A stretch of 64,000 bases of DNA from Chloroflexota bacterium (GTDB taxonomy: Bacteria > Chloroflexota > Anaerolineae > Promineifilales > Promineifilaceae), in contig JABFFZ010000001.1 of assembly GCA_013112725.1 (NCBI GenBank), positions 62,001 through 126,000 of the forward strand, in the 5' to 3' direction. The notes under the pieces are model-generated. The model searched no databases, was not told the origin of the DNA, and was given only the letters and a program-made list of their open reading frames with translations. Both the position numbers and the translations under genes were made by a program. Below, piece by piece: positions 36,531 to 46,546 of this stretch. The first letter of the stretch is position 1, and each line of letters opens with the position of its first letter.

Positions 36531-38348
36531 ATGCCTGATGAAGAAGTGCTGATTGACAGCCTGATTGTGTACAAAAACCAGCCCGGTCGGGTGGTGCAGA
36601 CCGGCAAGAAACTGTTCATCGAACTGCCGGATGGCAGCCGCCTGAGTGTTCGCCCCAAAGATGTCCTCTTGCTGCATCCTGGCCCCACGCCGGTGTTGTC
36701 TCGCTTGCAACCGCCGCCCGGCGATATGCAGACCGCCTGTGAACTGCTGGCCGGGCAGACCACTACGCTGCCCGAACTGGCCGAGCTGGTGTATGATGAA
36801 TTTACGCCGGCGACCGCCTGGGCTATCTGGCAGCAGTTAGCCGATGGTTTGTATCTGGGTGGCGCCCCGGAAGCGATTGTGGTGCATACACCTGACGTGG
36901 TCACCCACATTCAGGCGGAACGGGCTGCCAAAGCGGCTGCCGAACAACAGTGGCAGGAATTTTTGGGGCGTTTGCAAGACGGCCGTTACCAGCCCGAAGA
37001 CGCCGGCTATTTGCAGGAAGTGGTCGCCCTGGCCACCGGACAACGCGAAAACAGCAAAATCCTGCGCGCTCTTCATCAATCTGAAACCCCCGAACAGGCC
37101 CACGCCTTGCTGCTCAAAACCGGCTATTGGGACGAAATGGTCAACCCCTACCCCCAACGCCTGGGCTTACCCACCCAATTACCCGATTACCCAATTACCC
37201 AATTACCCGATGAAGATCGCCGTGACCTCACTCACCTGCCTGCCTTTGCCATTGACGACGAGGACAACCAGGACCCTGACGACGCCCTGAGCCTGGACGG
37301 TGATCGGTTGTGGGTGCATGTGGCTGATGTGGCTGTGTTGGTTCCCCCTGGCAGCCCGGCGGATGAAGAAGCCCGCACCCGTGCCGCCAACCTGTATTTG
37401 CCCGAAGGCACGGTGCCTATGCTGCCGCCTATGGTCACACACATGTTAGGGTTAGGATTGGACGAGGTGTCGCCCGCACTGTCATTTGGATTGGATTTAG
37501 CGGCCGACGGTGGCATTGCCCGGGTGGAGATTGTACCCAGTTGGGTGCGGGTAACGCGCCTGACCTATGAGCAGGTGGAGGTGCGGCTGGGGGAAGAGCC
37601 GTTTGCCACTTTGTATGCTTTGGCACGGCGTTTTGAAGCGCGCCGCCGCGAAAATGGCGCGGTGTTTATTGATCTGCCGGAGGTGAAGGTGCGGGTGGAA
37701 GAGGGGGAAGTGGTGATACGGCCGTTGCCCTCTTTGCGCAGCCGTGCCCTGGTGATGGAGGCGATGCTGATGACCGGGGAAGCGGTGGCGCGCTACGCGG
37801 TGCAGCACAATGTTCCCCTGCCGTTCACCATTCAAGACCCGCCGGATGCGGATGAACGGGAACCGGCACGGCCGTCGGCCATGCTCGCCCTCCGCAAAAA
37901 ATTACAACGCAGCCAGCAGGTCACATCCCCCGGTATTCACGCCGGGTTGGGGCTGAATTTGTATGCCCAATCCACCAGCCCCCTGCGCCGTTACCTGGAC
38001 CTGGTGGTACATCAGCAGCTACGCGCCCACCTGCACGGCCAACCGCTGTTGAATGCGGCGGCGATTGTGGAACGGGTGGGTACGGCCGATGCCGTCATCG
38101 GCGCTGTGCGCCAGGCTGAACGGTTGTCGAACACCCATTGGAAGCTGGTCTATTTGCTGCAAAATCCAGGATGGGAAGGCGAAGGCATTATTTTAGATCA
38201 GCGGGGCAACCGTAGTGTGGTGCTGCTGCCTGACCTGGATTTGGAGACGGAGCTATACATCAAGGGCAGCCCGCCATTGGACAGCATGGTGGCGCTGGCA
38301 TCAACCGGCGTTGACCTGCCTCGATTGGAGGCGCACTTCCGCGCCTGA
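36531..38348 (+). CDS. RNase II/R family exoribonuclease (RNB domain)
   Basis: A 605-residue 3'-to-5' exoribonuclease. The RNB catalytic core starts near residue 235 with the acidic cluster AIDDEDNQDPDDALSL (Asp242 to Asp251), then HVADVAVLVPPGSPAD and GTVPMLPP. It ends with QSTSPLRRYLDLVVHQQL, which carries the conserved Arg. The N-terminal part lacks clear cold-shock domains and looks like the divergent short form seen in several phyla and in cyanobacteria. Residues about 212-225 (PTQLPDYPITQLP) are encoded by a GTAATTG-type repeat just before the catalytic domain. It starts 8 nt after the pseudogene above. Confidence 0.88.
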   Translation: MPDEEVLIDSLIVYKNQPGRVVQTGKKLFIELPDGSRLSVRPKDVLLLHPGPTPVLSRLQPPPGDMQTACELLAGQTTTLPELAELVYDEFTPATAWAIWQQLADGLYLGGAPEAIVVHTPDVVTHIQAERAAKAAAEQQWQEFLGRLQDGRYQPEDAGYLQEVVALATGQRENSKILRALHQSETPEQAHALLLKTGYWDEMVNPYPQRLGLPTQLPDYPITQLPDEDRRDLTHLPAFAIDDEDNQDPDDALSLDGDRLWVHVADVAVLVPPGSPADEEARTRAANLYLPEGTVPMLPPMVTHMLGLGLDEVSPALSFGLDLAADGGIARVEIVPSWVRVTRLTYEQVEVRLGEEPFATLYALARRFEARRRENGAVFIDLPEVKVRVEEGEVVIRPLPSLRSRALVMEAMLMTGEAVARYAVQHNVPLPFTIQDPPDADEREPARPSAMLALRKKLQRSQQVTSPGIHAGLGLNLYAQSTSPLRRYLDLVVHQQLRAHLHGQPLLNAAAIVERVGTADAVIGAVRQAERLSNTHWKLVYLLQNPGWEGEGIILDQRGNRSVVLLPDLDLETELYIKGSPPLDSMVALASTGVDLPRLEAHFRA

Positions 38349-38401
38349 TTGGTACAGGTATAAGCGTGATGTGTTTGATTGAAAGGAAGCGGTGATAGGT
38401 G

Positions 38402-38745
38402 ATGGCAGAGATAAACACGCTTGTGCCCGTCGAGCAGCGGGAAGTTGAGTTTTATGGAGATGAGTTAACGGCCGTGCGGTTAGCTAGTGGGCAGATTTAT
38501 GCCTTTATCAGCCAGATGTGCCGCGCTTTAGGCCTGGATACCCAGACCCAACGGCAGCGGATAGAACGTCATACTATTCTCGCCAGAGGCTTAGGGGTAT
38601 GCAAGACAGCTATGTCTTACGGGTTGGCCTAGTGCCGCTGTGGTTATCCGGTATACGCACCAGCGCCGTGAATGAGCAAGTGCGGCCCAAGCTGGAAAAA
38701 TCCCAGTGGTACCAACGTCTGACCAATCAGGATATTTCCTTTTAG
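38402..38745 (+). pseudogene. Broken P22_AR_N-type antirepressor homologue
   Basis: The N-terminal half reads VEQREVEFYGDELTAVRL and QMCRALGLDTQTQRQRI, a P22 antirepressor N-terminal domain. The frame shifts near 38600-38620 and continues as VLRVGLVPLWLSGI. It then jumps directly to WYQRLTNQDISF, which is the very C-terminus of the intact paralogue downstream. The middle and most of the C-terminal domain are missing. It is a decayed tandem duplicate of the next gene. Confidence 0.8.
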
Positions 38746-38768
38746 TGGACGGCCGTTCGGGAGGAACT

Positions 38769-39569
38769 ATGACGAAGAAATTGATCATCATTGAACAGCG
38801 TGAGGTACAGTTATATGAAGACATGGTAATGGCCGTGCGCACAAATAATGGGCAAATTTATGTCTCTATTAAACACATGTGCCATGCTCTGGGGCTAGAC
38901 GATAGAAGCCAGCGCCGGCGCATTCAAACCCATTCCATCCTGGCTGAAGGGTATCAAAGGGGGGACATTTCAACCCCCCCTTCAGAAGGGGGACGTGGCG
39001 GCGGTCGTCAAGAGGCCACTTTACTGCGGGTAGATCTGGTCCCTTTGTGGCTGGCCGGCATAGAGGCAGGCAAAGTGGCCGAGAATATGCGTGCAAAGCT
39101 GGAAAATTTCCAACGAGGGGCCGCCGCTGTTCTGTGGGAAGCGTTTCAGGAAGGGCGGTTAACGGCCGACCCCGATTTTGATACGCTCTTAAAACGGGCC
39201 AGCGCCGACGCCGTGGAAGCGTATCAGATGGCGCTGGCGGTGGTGAAGCTGGCGCGTAACCAGATTATGATCGAGGCGCGGCTGGATGATTACGGCCGTC
39301 GCCTGGAAGCCATCGAAGCGACCCTCAGCGTATCGGAACGTTTTATCACCCGCGAACAGGCCAGCCGCATTTCCCAGGCTGTGCGGGCCATTGGGCATGT
39401 GCTGTCAGAGCGGGGTGGCCGTAGTGAATATGGTGCGGTCTATGGCGAACTGTACCGCAACTTTGAAATCTCCGCCTACCGCGAACTACCTGCCCAAAAA
39501 TATGACGAAGCGATGAAATGGCTCAACGCCTGGTACCAGCGCCTGACCAATCAAGACATCCCTTTCTGA
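38769..39569 (+). CDS. Phage antirepressor-like protein (P22_AR_N plus ORF6C-like domain)
   Basis: A 266-residue protein. The N-terminal P22_AR_N domain (IEQREVQLYEDMVMAV, MCHALGLDDRSQRRRI, LVPLWLAGI) is followed by a helical C-terminal part resembling ORF6C (ITREQASRISQAVRAIGH...YRNFEISAYRELP). Such proteins in phages relieve repression. In this genome no other phage gene is nearby, so it is probably a domesticated regulator. A GDISTPPSEGGRGGGR stretch interrupts the N-domain boundary and is encoded by a C-rich/G-rich palindromic repeat (about 38957-39005) absent from the broken paralogue. GGGAGGA precedes ATG 38769. Confidence 0.82.
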   Translation: MTKKLIIIEQREVQLYEDMVMAVRTNNGQIYVSIKHMCHALGLDDRSQRRRIQTHSILAEGYQRGDISTPPSEGGRGGGRQEATLLRVDLVPLWLAGIEAGKVAENMRAKLENFQRGAAAVLWEAFQEGRLTADPDFDTLLKRASADAVEAYQMALAVVKLARNQIMIEARLDDYGRRLEAIEATLSVSERFITREQASRISQAVRAIGHVLSERGGRSEYGAVYGELYRNFEISAYRELPAQKYDEAMKWLNAWYQRLTNQDIPF

Positions 39570-39586
39570 TACGAAATTGCCAAACA

Positions 39587-39633
39587 CCCTCACTAACTTT
39601 TGTAAGAAAGCGCATGTCCAAGTGGTGAGGGTG
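39587..39633. terminator. Stem-loop after the antirepressor gene
   Basis: CACCCTCAC (39587-39595) pairs with GTGAGGGTG (39625-39633) across a 29-nt loop. No T tract follows, so a terminator role is tentative. Confidence 0.45.
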
Positions 39634-39713
39634 GTGATAGAATACGGCCGTTTTGTCACCATACCCCGTGTCCCCACTTCGGATTACGGATTATGATTGA
39701 CGGATTACGAAAT

Positions 39714-40847
39714 ATGACCCAACCCGCTTTACTCGCCCTCGAAGACGGCGCTACCTGGCCTGGTATTGCCTTTGGCGCAATGGGTACCACCACCGGCGAA
39801 ATCGTCTTCAACACCAGCCTCACCGGCTACCAGGAAATCCTCACCGACCCCTCCTATCACGGCCAGATCATCACCCTGACCCAGCCGCACATTGGCAACA
39901 CCGGCTGCAACCCGGAAGATGATGAAAGCGGCCGTGTCTGGGCCGCCGGGTTTGTGGTGCGCAGCCTTAGCCCGGTGGTGAGCAACTGGCGCGCCACCCA
40001 ATCCCTGCCGGATTACCTGGCGGAACGGGGCGTGGTAGGTATCACTGAAGTGGACACCCGCGCCCTGGTGCGCCACATTCGCACCTATGGGGCCATGCGG
40101 GCCGCCCTTTCCAGCGAAATCACCGACGCGGCGGAACTGGTTGCCGTGGCCCGCGCCGCCCGCGATATGAACGGTCTCGATCTCGTCCGTGAAGTGACCT
40201 GCGCCGAGCCGTATCACTGGACGGAGGCGGCGGATTGGTGGCAGCCGGATGGAGAGCGGTTATCGGTAATCGGTAATCGGTATCATGTGGTGGCCTATGA
40301 TTTTGGGATTAAGCGGAATATGTTGCGGCTGTTGGCGGGGAAGGGGTGCCGGATAACGGTGGTGCCCGCCACGACTCCAGCAGCCGATGTGCTGGCCATG
40401 AACCCGGATGGCATTTTCCTCTCCAATGGGCCGGGCGACCCGGCGGCGTGTACGTATGCGGTGACGGCCGTGCGCGAACTGCTTGGCCAGAAACCGATTT
40501 TTGGCATTTGCCTGGGGCATCAGATTTTGGGGCTGGCACTGGGGGCCAGCACGTACAAGTTGAAGTTTGGACATCGGGGGGGGAATCAGCCGGTGCAGGT
40601 GGTGGCACACGGCCGTGTGCAAATTTCCAGCCACAATCACGGTTTTGCCGTAGACGCCCTGACCTTGCCGGACGGCGCACTCAATTCGCACATCAACCTG
40701 AACGACACCTGCTGCGAAGGCATAGACGCCCCCAACTACCGCGCCTTTTCCGTGCAGTACCACCCGGAAAGCTCCCCCGGCCCGCACGATTCGGATGAAT
40801 TGTTTGACAAGTTTGTGGATTTAATGGAAGGGGAGATTGGAGATTAA
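39714..40847 (+). CDS. carA: Carbamoyl-phosphate synthase small subunit CarA
   Basis: The glutaminase subunit that passes ammonia to CarB for carbamoyl phosphate, feeding pyrimidine and arginine synthesis. The 377-residue product has the CarA N-terminal domain ([30 protein letters not shown]) and a class I glutamine amidotransferase with nucleophile Cys266 in GICLGHQ and the late [11 protein letters not shown]. Residues about 182-190 (RLSVIGNRY), at the junction of the two domains, are encoded by a CGGTAAT repeat. The C-terminal EGEIGD and stop are also repeat-derived. carB is not adjacent: 1.5 kb of unrelated genes intervene. Confidence 0.96.
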   Translation: MTQPALLALEDGATWPGIAFGAMGTTTGEIVFNTSLTGYQEILTDPSYHGQIITLTQPHIGNTGCNPEDDESGRVWAAGFVVRSLSPVVSNWRATQSLPDYLAERGVVGITEVDTRALVRHIRTYGAMRAALSSEITDAAELVAVARAARDMNGLDLVREVTCAEPYHWTEAADWWQPDGERLSVIGNRYHVVAYDFGIKRNMLRLLAGKGCRITVVPATTPAADVLAMNPDGIFLSNGPGDPAACTYAVTAVRELLGQKPIFGICLGHQILGLALGASTYKLKFGHRGGNQPVQVVAHGRVQISSHNHGFAVDALTLPDGALNSHINLNDTCCEGIDAPNYRAFSVQYHPESSPGPHDSDELFDKFVDLMEGEIGD

Positions 40848-40877
40848 GAGATTGGAGATTAAGAATTGCAGCAAACA

Positions 40878-41837
40878 ATGGTGGGTTACAAAGCAGACCT
40901 GAACCGGCGATATTGGGAATATCAAAAGTCTCACTTTTCATCCTGGCAAGATTACTTTGAGCGTCCCTTTGCGCCAGACGGCCGTCCACCCGTCTTTATT
41001 GCCACCGAATCATGGCGAAACATCATCGTCAATCCCGCTGCGAGCCAACTAGAAATTGACAAATTGCTTTCTTTCGTGCCGGTGGGTGAAAGACACAAAT
41101 GGTTTCGCAGCATGAACAGTTCGCAGGCATTGGCTCAGAGCATTTTAGGCAATCTGGCGAACCACAACTTGTTGCACCATCTCTCTGAGATTAAGGATGA
41201 TACTGGCCTGGATTTACTGAGCAAAGTGCAACTTTCGTCAGATAACTTTGTGATGGAACACAAAATAAGCTATCTTGGTGAGCCGCGCCCAACAAGCCTC
41301 GACGCCTATTTTTCTGGAGATTACCATATAGCAATTGAGTGTAAGTTTACAGAAGCAGAAATAGGGATTTGTTCACGGCCACGTTTAAAACCAACCGCTT
41401 CAAATTATGAGCGTGAGCATTGTAATGGTACGTATGCCATCCAAAGAGCGCGAAAAGAGCGATGTTCATTGAGTGAAGTTGGCGTTTTATACTGGCGTTA
41501 TGTCCCAGCCCTGTTCAAATGGCGAGATGTTAGCGACTTAACGGTATGCCCCCTGAATAAAAATTATCAATTGGTCAGAAACGTTTTGGCGGTTGGTGTG
41601 AAGCCTGATGGAACTGTTTCTGTTGATAATGGTCATGTGGTACTCATTTATGATGCCCGGAATCCGGCTTTCCAAAAAGGTGGAGACGGGCTGGTTGCTT
41701 TTATAGAGACACAAACAGCCTTGCAAGAGCCAACCATGCTGCGGAAATGTAGTTGGCAACGCATTGTCCACCACATGAGAGAAAAGGGCGTATTGCCCTG
41801 GCTAACGGAGCATTTAGTTCTGAAGTATGGGCTGTAA
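40878..41837 (+). CDS. PGN_0703-like putative restriction endonuclease
   Basis: A 319-residue protein resembling the PGN_0703 family of predicted PD-(D/E)xK nucleases. The core reads DAYFSGDYHIAIECKFTEAE, giving the Asp...Glu-x-Lys signature. A set of conserved cysteines follows (ICSRPR, EHCNGTY, ERCSLSEVGVLYW). The biological role is not settled and it may belong to defence. It lies between carA and carB on the same strand. No cognate methylase is adjacent. The nearby repeat-rich start region makes ATG 40878 the likely start. Confidence 0.72.
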   Translation: MVGYKADLNRRYWEYQKSHFSSWQDYFERPFAPDGRPPVFIATESWRNIIVNPAASQLEIDKLLSFVPVGERHKWFRSMNSSQALAQSILGNLANHNLLHHLSEIKDDTGLDLLSKVQLSSDNFVMEHKISYLGEPRPTSLDAYFSGDYHIAIECKFTEAEIGICSRPRLKPTASNYEREHCNGTYAIQRARKERCSLSEVGVLYWRYVPALFKWRDVSDLTVCPLNKNYQLVRNVLAVGVKPDGTVSVDNGHVVLIYDARNPAFQKGGDGLVAFIETQTALQEPTMLRKCSWQRIVHHMREKGVLPWLTEHLVLKYGL

Positions 41838-41842
41838 ATGCG

Positions 41843-42058
41843 CTAGGCCATTTCTGGCAAACGTTCTACCTGGATAGGTAGTACTTGATCTAAATTAAGA
41901 TGAGAGGAAGCATCTAGAATTTCAATGCCCACGATTTTATCTGTTTCGCCAATGTCTAAAACAATGTCCTCATTCAGGCGTTGGTTGATAATATCCTGTT
42001 GGCGAGCATCGAAGCGAATATATAACACATCTGTTTTGGTGTTGTATGTTATCTGCAT
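41843..42058 (-). CDS. DUF2283 family protein, putative antitoxin-like partner
   Basis: A 71-residue protein with the DUF2283 pattern: ITYNTKTDVLYIRFDARQQ, NEDIVLDIGETDKIVGIEILDAS. These small beta-rich proteins are commonly encoded next to DUF4258 proteins, as here, 4 nt downstream of the partner's stop. The pair is suspected to be a toxin-antitoxin-like module. Start 42058 (MQITYN) fits the family; upstream open codons belong to the partner overlap region. Confidence 0.85.
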   Translation of the reverse strand: MQITYNTKTDVLYIRFDARQQDIINQRLNEDIVLDIGETDKIVGIEILDASSHLNLDQVLPIQVERLPEMA

Positions 42059-42062
42059 GGCA

Positions 42063-42323
42063 TCACTCCCATTTGCCGTGAAAAACATAGGCGGTCACCG
42101 TAACGACCACACCGTTTTCTACCACATAAATGACTTCAACTCTTTTTTGTTCATAGTAACGGCCGTGCCGCTCTTGTTTATAATCGTACACTTTGGCTTT
42201 TGCCAGACGGCCGTGCCTGGCGCTAACAGGTTGCCCATTCTCAACCACGTCTCGAATTTCATCTTCCGAAGTCCCCCGCTCAACAATTCGTTCCAATGTG
42301 TGGGGGTCAATTTGAACATTCAT
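42063..42323 (-). CDS. DUF4258 family protein, putative RelE-like toxin
   Basis: An 86-residue protein with the DUF4258 pattern: [30 protein letters not shown], then [18 protein letters not shown]. The fold is thought to be related to RelE/ParE toxins, but mRNA cleavage is unproven. It forms a two-gene unit with DUF2283. The pair is inserted, in opposite orientation, just upstream of carB, whose start is 59 nt away. Confidence 0.82.
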   Translation of the reverse strand: MNVQIDPHTLERIVERGTSEDEIRDVVENGQPVSARHGRLAKAKVYDYKQERHGRYYEQKRVEVIYVVENGVVVTVTAYVFHGKWE

Positions 42324-42382
42324 GGTATTTCCTGCCAGCCACCATACTTATGGGCGGATTATACCATCTTAAGGGAAAAACC

Positions 42383-45300
42383 GTGCCCAAACGAACTGAC
42401 ATCTATTCCATTTTGATTATTGGCTCTGGCCCGATTGTGATTGGGCAGGCGTGTGAATTTGATTACTCCGGCGTGCAGGCGTGCAAAGTGCTGCGCCGTG
42501 AGGGGTATCGCGTCGTCCTGGTTAACTCCAACCCCGCCACTATTATGACCGACCCGGACGTGGCCGACGCTACCTACGTCGAACCACTGACACCTGACCT
42601 GGTGGAAAAAATCATCGAAATCGAAAAGCCGGATGCTTTACTGCCTACCGTTGGCGGGCAAACCGGCCTGAATCTCTCCGTGCAGTTGGCCGAGTCCGGC
42701 ATCCTGGCAAAACATGGTGTGCAGCTCATTGGCGCTGATTTGACGGCGATCCGGCTGGCCGAAGACCGCTCCAAATTTAAGCAGGCGATGATGGCTGCCG
42801 GTGTGCCTGTGCCCGTCAGTTATTTCGTGTATTCAGTAGAGGAGGCGTGGACGGCCGTTGCCGACATCGGTTTCCCCGCCCTCATCCGCGCCAGTTTCAC
42901 GTTGGGCGGCACCGGCGGCGGCATCGCCGAAACGCCCGACGAATTCGAGGCCATCGTGGCGCACGGACTACGTTCCAGCCCGGTGGGGGAGGTGCTGATT
43001 GAGCGATCCTTGCTCGGCTGGAAAGAGTATGAACTGGAAGTGATGCGTGACCGCGCCGACAACTTTGTAGTCGTCTGCTCCATTGAAAACGTAGACCCCA
43101 TGGGGGTGCATACCGGCGACAGCATCACCGTCGCCCCGGCCTACACACTGACGGACAAGGAGTACCAACACCTGCGTGACCTGGCCAAGTGGGTGATGCA
43201 GGCGGTGGGCGTGGAAACGGGCGGCAGCAATGTGCAGTTTGCCGTCAATCCGGCCAACGGCGAGGTCATCGTCATCGAGATGAATCCGCGTGTTTCTCGC
43301 TCTTCGGCGTTGGCGAGTAAGGCGACGGGTTTTCCCATCGCCAAAATTGCGGCGTTGTTGGCGGTGGGGTACACGCTGGACGAAATTCCCAACGACATCA
43401 CGCGGGTGACGCCCGTCAGTTTTGAGCCGAGCATTGATTATTGCGTGGTCAAAATTCCGCGCTGGAATTTTGAGAAGTTCCCCGGCGTGGATGCCCGGCT
43501 GGGGCCGCAGATGAAGAGCGTGGGGGAGGTGATGGCTATTGGCCGTACCTTCCCGGAGGCGTTGAACAAGGCGATTCGTGGCCTGGAAATTGGCGCGCCC
43601 GGTTTTAGCTGCCTGCTGGCGGAAAAGGCGACGCCGGACGCGCTGCGGGTGCCCACGGCGCAGCGGTTGTGGAATGTGGCGATGGGGTTGGGTAACGGCC
43701 ATACTGCCACCGACATTGCCGCCGAAACCGGCTTTGATCCCTGGTTTGTGGCGCAGTTGCAGGAAATTTTGGAAGTGGAAAAGGCATTGCAGACCTGTCA
43801 GGTCTCAGAAGACCTGACAGGTCTATTGCGCCGCGCCAAACGCAAGGGCTTCTCCGACGCCGTCATTGCTCATGCGCTGGGTGTTACGGAAACGGCCGTG
43901 CGCCTACGGCGCAAAGAACTGGGTATCGTGCCCGCCTACTACCGCGTGGACACCTGCGCTGCCGAGTTTGAGGCGCACACGCCGTACCTTTATTCCACTT
44001 ACGAAAGTGACTGCGAAGCCAACCCCTCAGAACGGCCCAAAGTGATGATTTTGGGCGGTGGGCCAAACCGGATCGGGCAGGGCATTGAGTTTGACTATTG
44101 CTGTGTGCAGGCGTGTTGGGCGCTGGGCGAACTGGGTTACGAGACGATCATGGTTAACTGCAACCCGGAGACGGTGAGTACCGATTATGATACGGCCGAC
44201 CGCCTTTATTTTGAGCCGCTGACGTTGGAAGATGTGCTAAACATTGTGGACTTAGAGCAGCCAGACGGCGTCATTGTGCAGTTTGGCGGGCAGACGCCTA
44301 TTAACCTGACGGCAGGGCTGGCGGCAGCGGGCGTCCCGATTTGGGGCACGCCGCCGGACAGCATCCACCTGGCCGAGGATCGCGGCCGTTTTGGCGACCT
44401 GCTGCGGGCATTGGAGATTGACCATCCGCAGTGGGGGATGGCGCAGTCACAGGAGGAGGCTTTGGCGATTGTGAAACGGGTGGGGTATCCAGTGCTGGTA
44501 CGGCCGTCGTTCGTTCTTGGTGGTCGCGCCATGGCCATTGCCTATGATGATGCCTCGCTGCTGGCGTTCCTGGCCGAAGCCGCCCGCGTCTCGCCCGGCA
44601 ATCCGGTGCTGATTGACCAATTCATTGAAGACGCCTTTGAGGTGGATGTGGATGCGGTGTCTGACGGCGAAGATGTGGTCATCGCCGGGGTGATGCAGCA
44701 CATTGAGGAAGCGGGTGTGCATTCCGGCGACAGTGCGTGTGTGCTGCCGCCCTACAAAATCAGCCTCTACCACCTGAGCATCATCCGCGACTACACCGAA
44801 AAGCTGGGCCTTGCCTTGCAGGTGAGGGGGCTGATGAACGTGCAGTTTGCCATCAAGGATGATGTGGTCTACGTGATTGAAGTCAATCCACGCGCCAGCC
44901 GCACCGTGCCGTTTGTGAGCAAAGCGACCGGTGTACCCATTGCCAAAATTGCCGCCCAGGTGCAGGCAGGCAAGACGCTGGCGGAACTCAATTTCCGGGA
45001 AACGCCGGAAGTGGACGGCTTTTTTGTGAAGGAGGCAGTGCTGCCCTTTAACAAATTGCCCGGCGCTGACCCGCGCCTCAGCCCGGAGATGCGCAGTACG
45101 GGCGAAGTGATGGGGCACGCCGCTCGTTTTGGGCACGCTTTTGCCAAGTCGCAACTGGCGGCGGGAACCAGCCTACCCACTGAAGGCAGTGTGCTGATTA
45201 CGGTGAACGATTACGACAAGGGGGCGGCGATGAAGATCGCCCGTGATTTGCACAGGATGGGGTTCAAGTTATATGCGACGGCGGGCACGGCCGTAGCTTT

Positions 45301-45586
45301 AGGACACGCCGGGCTGCCGGTGGAAGTGGTGCAAAAAGCGGGCCAGCCGGGCAAAACAACGGTAGATGTCATTAAAAACGGGGAGATTCAGCTCCTTATC
45401 AATACGCCTTTAGGTCAGCAGGCTCATGCAGATCAATCGGCCATGTATGCGGCCGCCATTCGCCACAATGTGCCACTCATCACCACACTGTCGGCGGCGC
45501 AGGCGGCCGTGAACGGCATCCGGGCCTTGCGCGAAAAAGATTTCCAGGTGCGCAGTTTGCAGGCGCATCATGCCGGAAATCGGTAA
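42383..45586 (+). CDS. carB: Carbamoyl-phosphate synthase large subunit CarB
   Basis: The synthetase subunit, with two homologous ATP-grasp halves, makes carbamoyl phosphate from bicarbonate, ammonia and two ATP. The product is 1067 residues, close to E. coli CarB. The first half starts at [24 protein letters not shown] and has an ATP-grasp glycine loop FTLGGTGGG. The second half starts at [20 protein letters not shown]-terminal MGS-like allosteric domain begins near [13 protein letters not shown]. The start is GTG 42383 with AAGGGA 6 nt upstream; the longer open frame begins inside the DUF4258 gene. Residues about 470-481 ([12 protein letters not shown]) come from a palindromic repeat. Confidence 0.96.
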   Translation: MPKRTDIYSILIIGSGPIVIGQACEFDYSGVQACKVLRREGYRVVLVNSNPATIMTDPDVADATYVEPLTPDLVEKIIEIEKPDALLPTVGGQTGLNLSVQLAESGILAKHGVQLIGADLTAIRLAEDRSKFKQAMMAAGVPVPVSYFVYSVEEAWTAVADIGFPALIRASFTLGGTGGGIAETPDEFEAIVAHGLRSSPVGEVLIERSLLGWKEYELEVMRDRADNFVVVCSIENVDPMGVHTGDSITVAPAYTLTDKEYQHLRDLAKWVMQAVGVETGGSNVQFAVNPANGEVIVIEMNPRVSRSSALASKATGFPIAKIAALLAVGYTLDEIPNDITRVTPVSFEPSIDYCVVKIPRWNFEKFPGVDARLGPQMKSVGEVMAIGRTFPEALNKAIRGLEIGAPGFSCLLAEKATPDALRVPTAQRLWNVAMGLGNGHTATDIAAETGFDPWFVAQLQEILEVEKALQTCQVSEDLTGLLRRAKRKGFSDAVIAHALGVTETAVRLRRKELGIVPAYYRVDTCAAEFEAHTPYLYSTYESDCEANPSERPKVMILGGGPNRIGQGIEFDYCCVQACWALGELGYETIMVNCNPETVSTDYDTADRLYFEPLTLEDVLNIVDLEQPDGVIVQFGGQTPINLTAGLAAAGVPIWGTPPDSIHLAEDRGRFGDLLRALEIDHPQWGMAQSQEEALAIVKRVGYPVLVRPSFVLGGRAMAIAYDDASLLAFLAEAARVSPGNPVLIDQFIEDAFEVDVDAVSDGEDVVIAGVMQHIEEAGVHSGDSACVLPPYKISLYHLSIIRDYTEKLGLALQVRGLMNVQFAIKDDVVYVIEVNPRASRTVPFVSKATGVPIAKIAAQVQAGKTLAELNFRETPEVDGFFVKEAVLPFNKLPGADPRLSPEMRSTGEVMGHAARFGHAFAKSQLAAGTSLPTEGSVLITVNDYDKGAAMKIARDLHRMGFKLYATAGTAVALGHAGLPVEVVQKAGQPGKTTVDVIKNGEIQLLINTPLGQQAHADQSAMYAAAIRHNVPLITTLSAAQAAVNGIRALREKDFQVRSLQAHHAGNR
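43791..43824. repeat. 15-bp palindromic repeat inside carB
   Basis: AGACCTGTCAGGTCT and its exact complement AGACCTGACAGGTCT, separated by 4 nt, sit in frame in the oligomerisation region between the two halves of CarB. The motif matches the inner arms of 7524-7616. Confidence 0.9.
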
Positions 45587-45759
45587 TCCGTGGTCGGTTA
45601 TCGGTAATCGGTGTGGCTGTTTTCCAAATGAAATTGCCAAAACAGAACACATGTACTACCATCCCGTCTGAAATATCGGCAAGATGAATGAAAATCAAAC
45701 GCGGATAACGCGGATTTAATCGGTGGAATCTGTGGATTGTTTTCACAGGAGCATTGGTG

Positions 45760-46440
45760 ATGGAGACATTTCGGGCAGGTGAACGAGTGGCGACGGGGTA
45801 TCTGGCACGGCCGTCCACCACATCCGGCAAGGGTGTGTTGGTATTGCATCCCTGGTGGGGTCTCAATGAATTTATCAAGGAGTTGTGTGACCGGCTGGCC
45901 GGTGAAGGGTTTGTGGCTTTTGCACCGGATTTGTATGACGGCCGTACCGCCACCACCATTACCCAGGCCGAACAACTTAGTAGTACACTCGATTTTGAGG
46001 CGACTATCCCCGTTGTGTTGGGGGGGGTGGATTATTTGCGCGGGCAAACGGCCGTGCCAGACACAAAAATAGGCGTGATTGGTCTTTCTATGGGGGCCGC
46101 CTGGACGTTGTGGTTGGCCACCGAATCCCGACCTGATGACGTGACGGCCGTTGTTCTCTTTTACGGCAACTGGCCTGGTTTCAGCCGGGAGAAGTTTGCC
46201 AAGACCGAAGCCGCTTTTCTGGGACACTTTGCCGCAAACGATCCCTATGAAGAACCAGAGGGGATTGAAGAAACCCGCCGCGAGATAGAAGAAGCCAGAC
46301 GGGAAGTCACCTTCCACACCTACCCTGAAACGGGCCATTGGTTTTTTGAAAGTAATCGGCCAGATGCTTATCATCAGGCAGCAGCTGCGTTGGCCTGGGA
46401 GCGAACGGTCACTTTCTTGAAAAACCGCTTGAACCGCTGA
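45760..46440 (+). CDS. Dienelactone hydrolase family protein
   Basis: A 226-residue cytoplasmic alpha/beta hydrolase. Family segments are GVLVLHPWWGLNEFIKELCDRLA, APDLYDGRT and the nucleophile elbow IGLSMGAAW. Here the nucleophile is Ser, where classical dienelactone hydrolases have Cys. The catalytic His lies in YPETGHWF. The natural substrate is unclear. AGGAG lies 8 nt before ATG 45760. It follows carB after 170 nt of repeat-rich spacer (CGGTAAT family at about 45585-45612). Confidence 0.87.
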   Translation: METFRAGERVATGYLARPSTTSGKGVLVLHPWWGLNEFIKELCDRLAGEGFVAFAPDLYDGRTATTITQAEQLSSTLDFEATIPVVLGGVDYLRGQTAVPDTKIGVIGLSMGAAWTLWLATESRPDDVTAVVLFYGNWPGFSREKFAKTEAAFLGHFAANDPYEEPEGIEETRREIEEARREVTFHTYPETGHWFFESNRPDAYHQAAAALAWERTVTFLKNRLNR

Positions 46441-46546
46441 GAAAGAAGATGCAGAAACTCAAAGATTACGCAGAACCTGTTCTGAGGCTACCGAAGGATT
46501 TCACCGATTAGAAAATTTGTGTAATCTGCGCAATCTTTGGTTGTTT

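Noticed and set aside
38402-39569. Prophage
   Set aside because: Only antirepressor-like genes are present; there are no integrase, capsid, tail, terminase or lysis genes and no attachment site duplication was seen.
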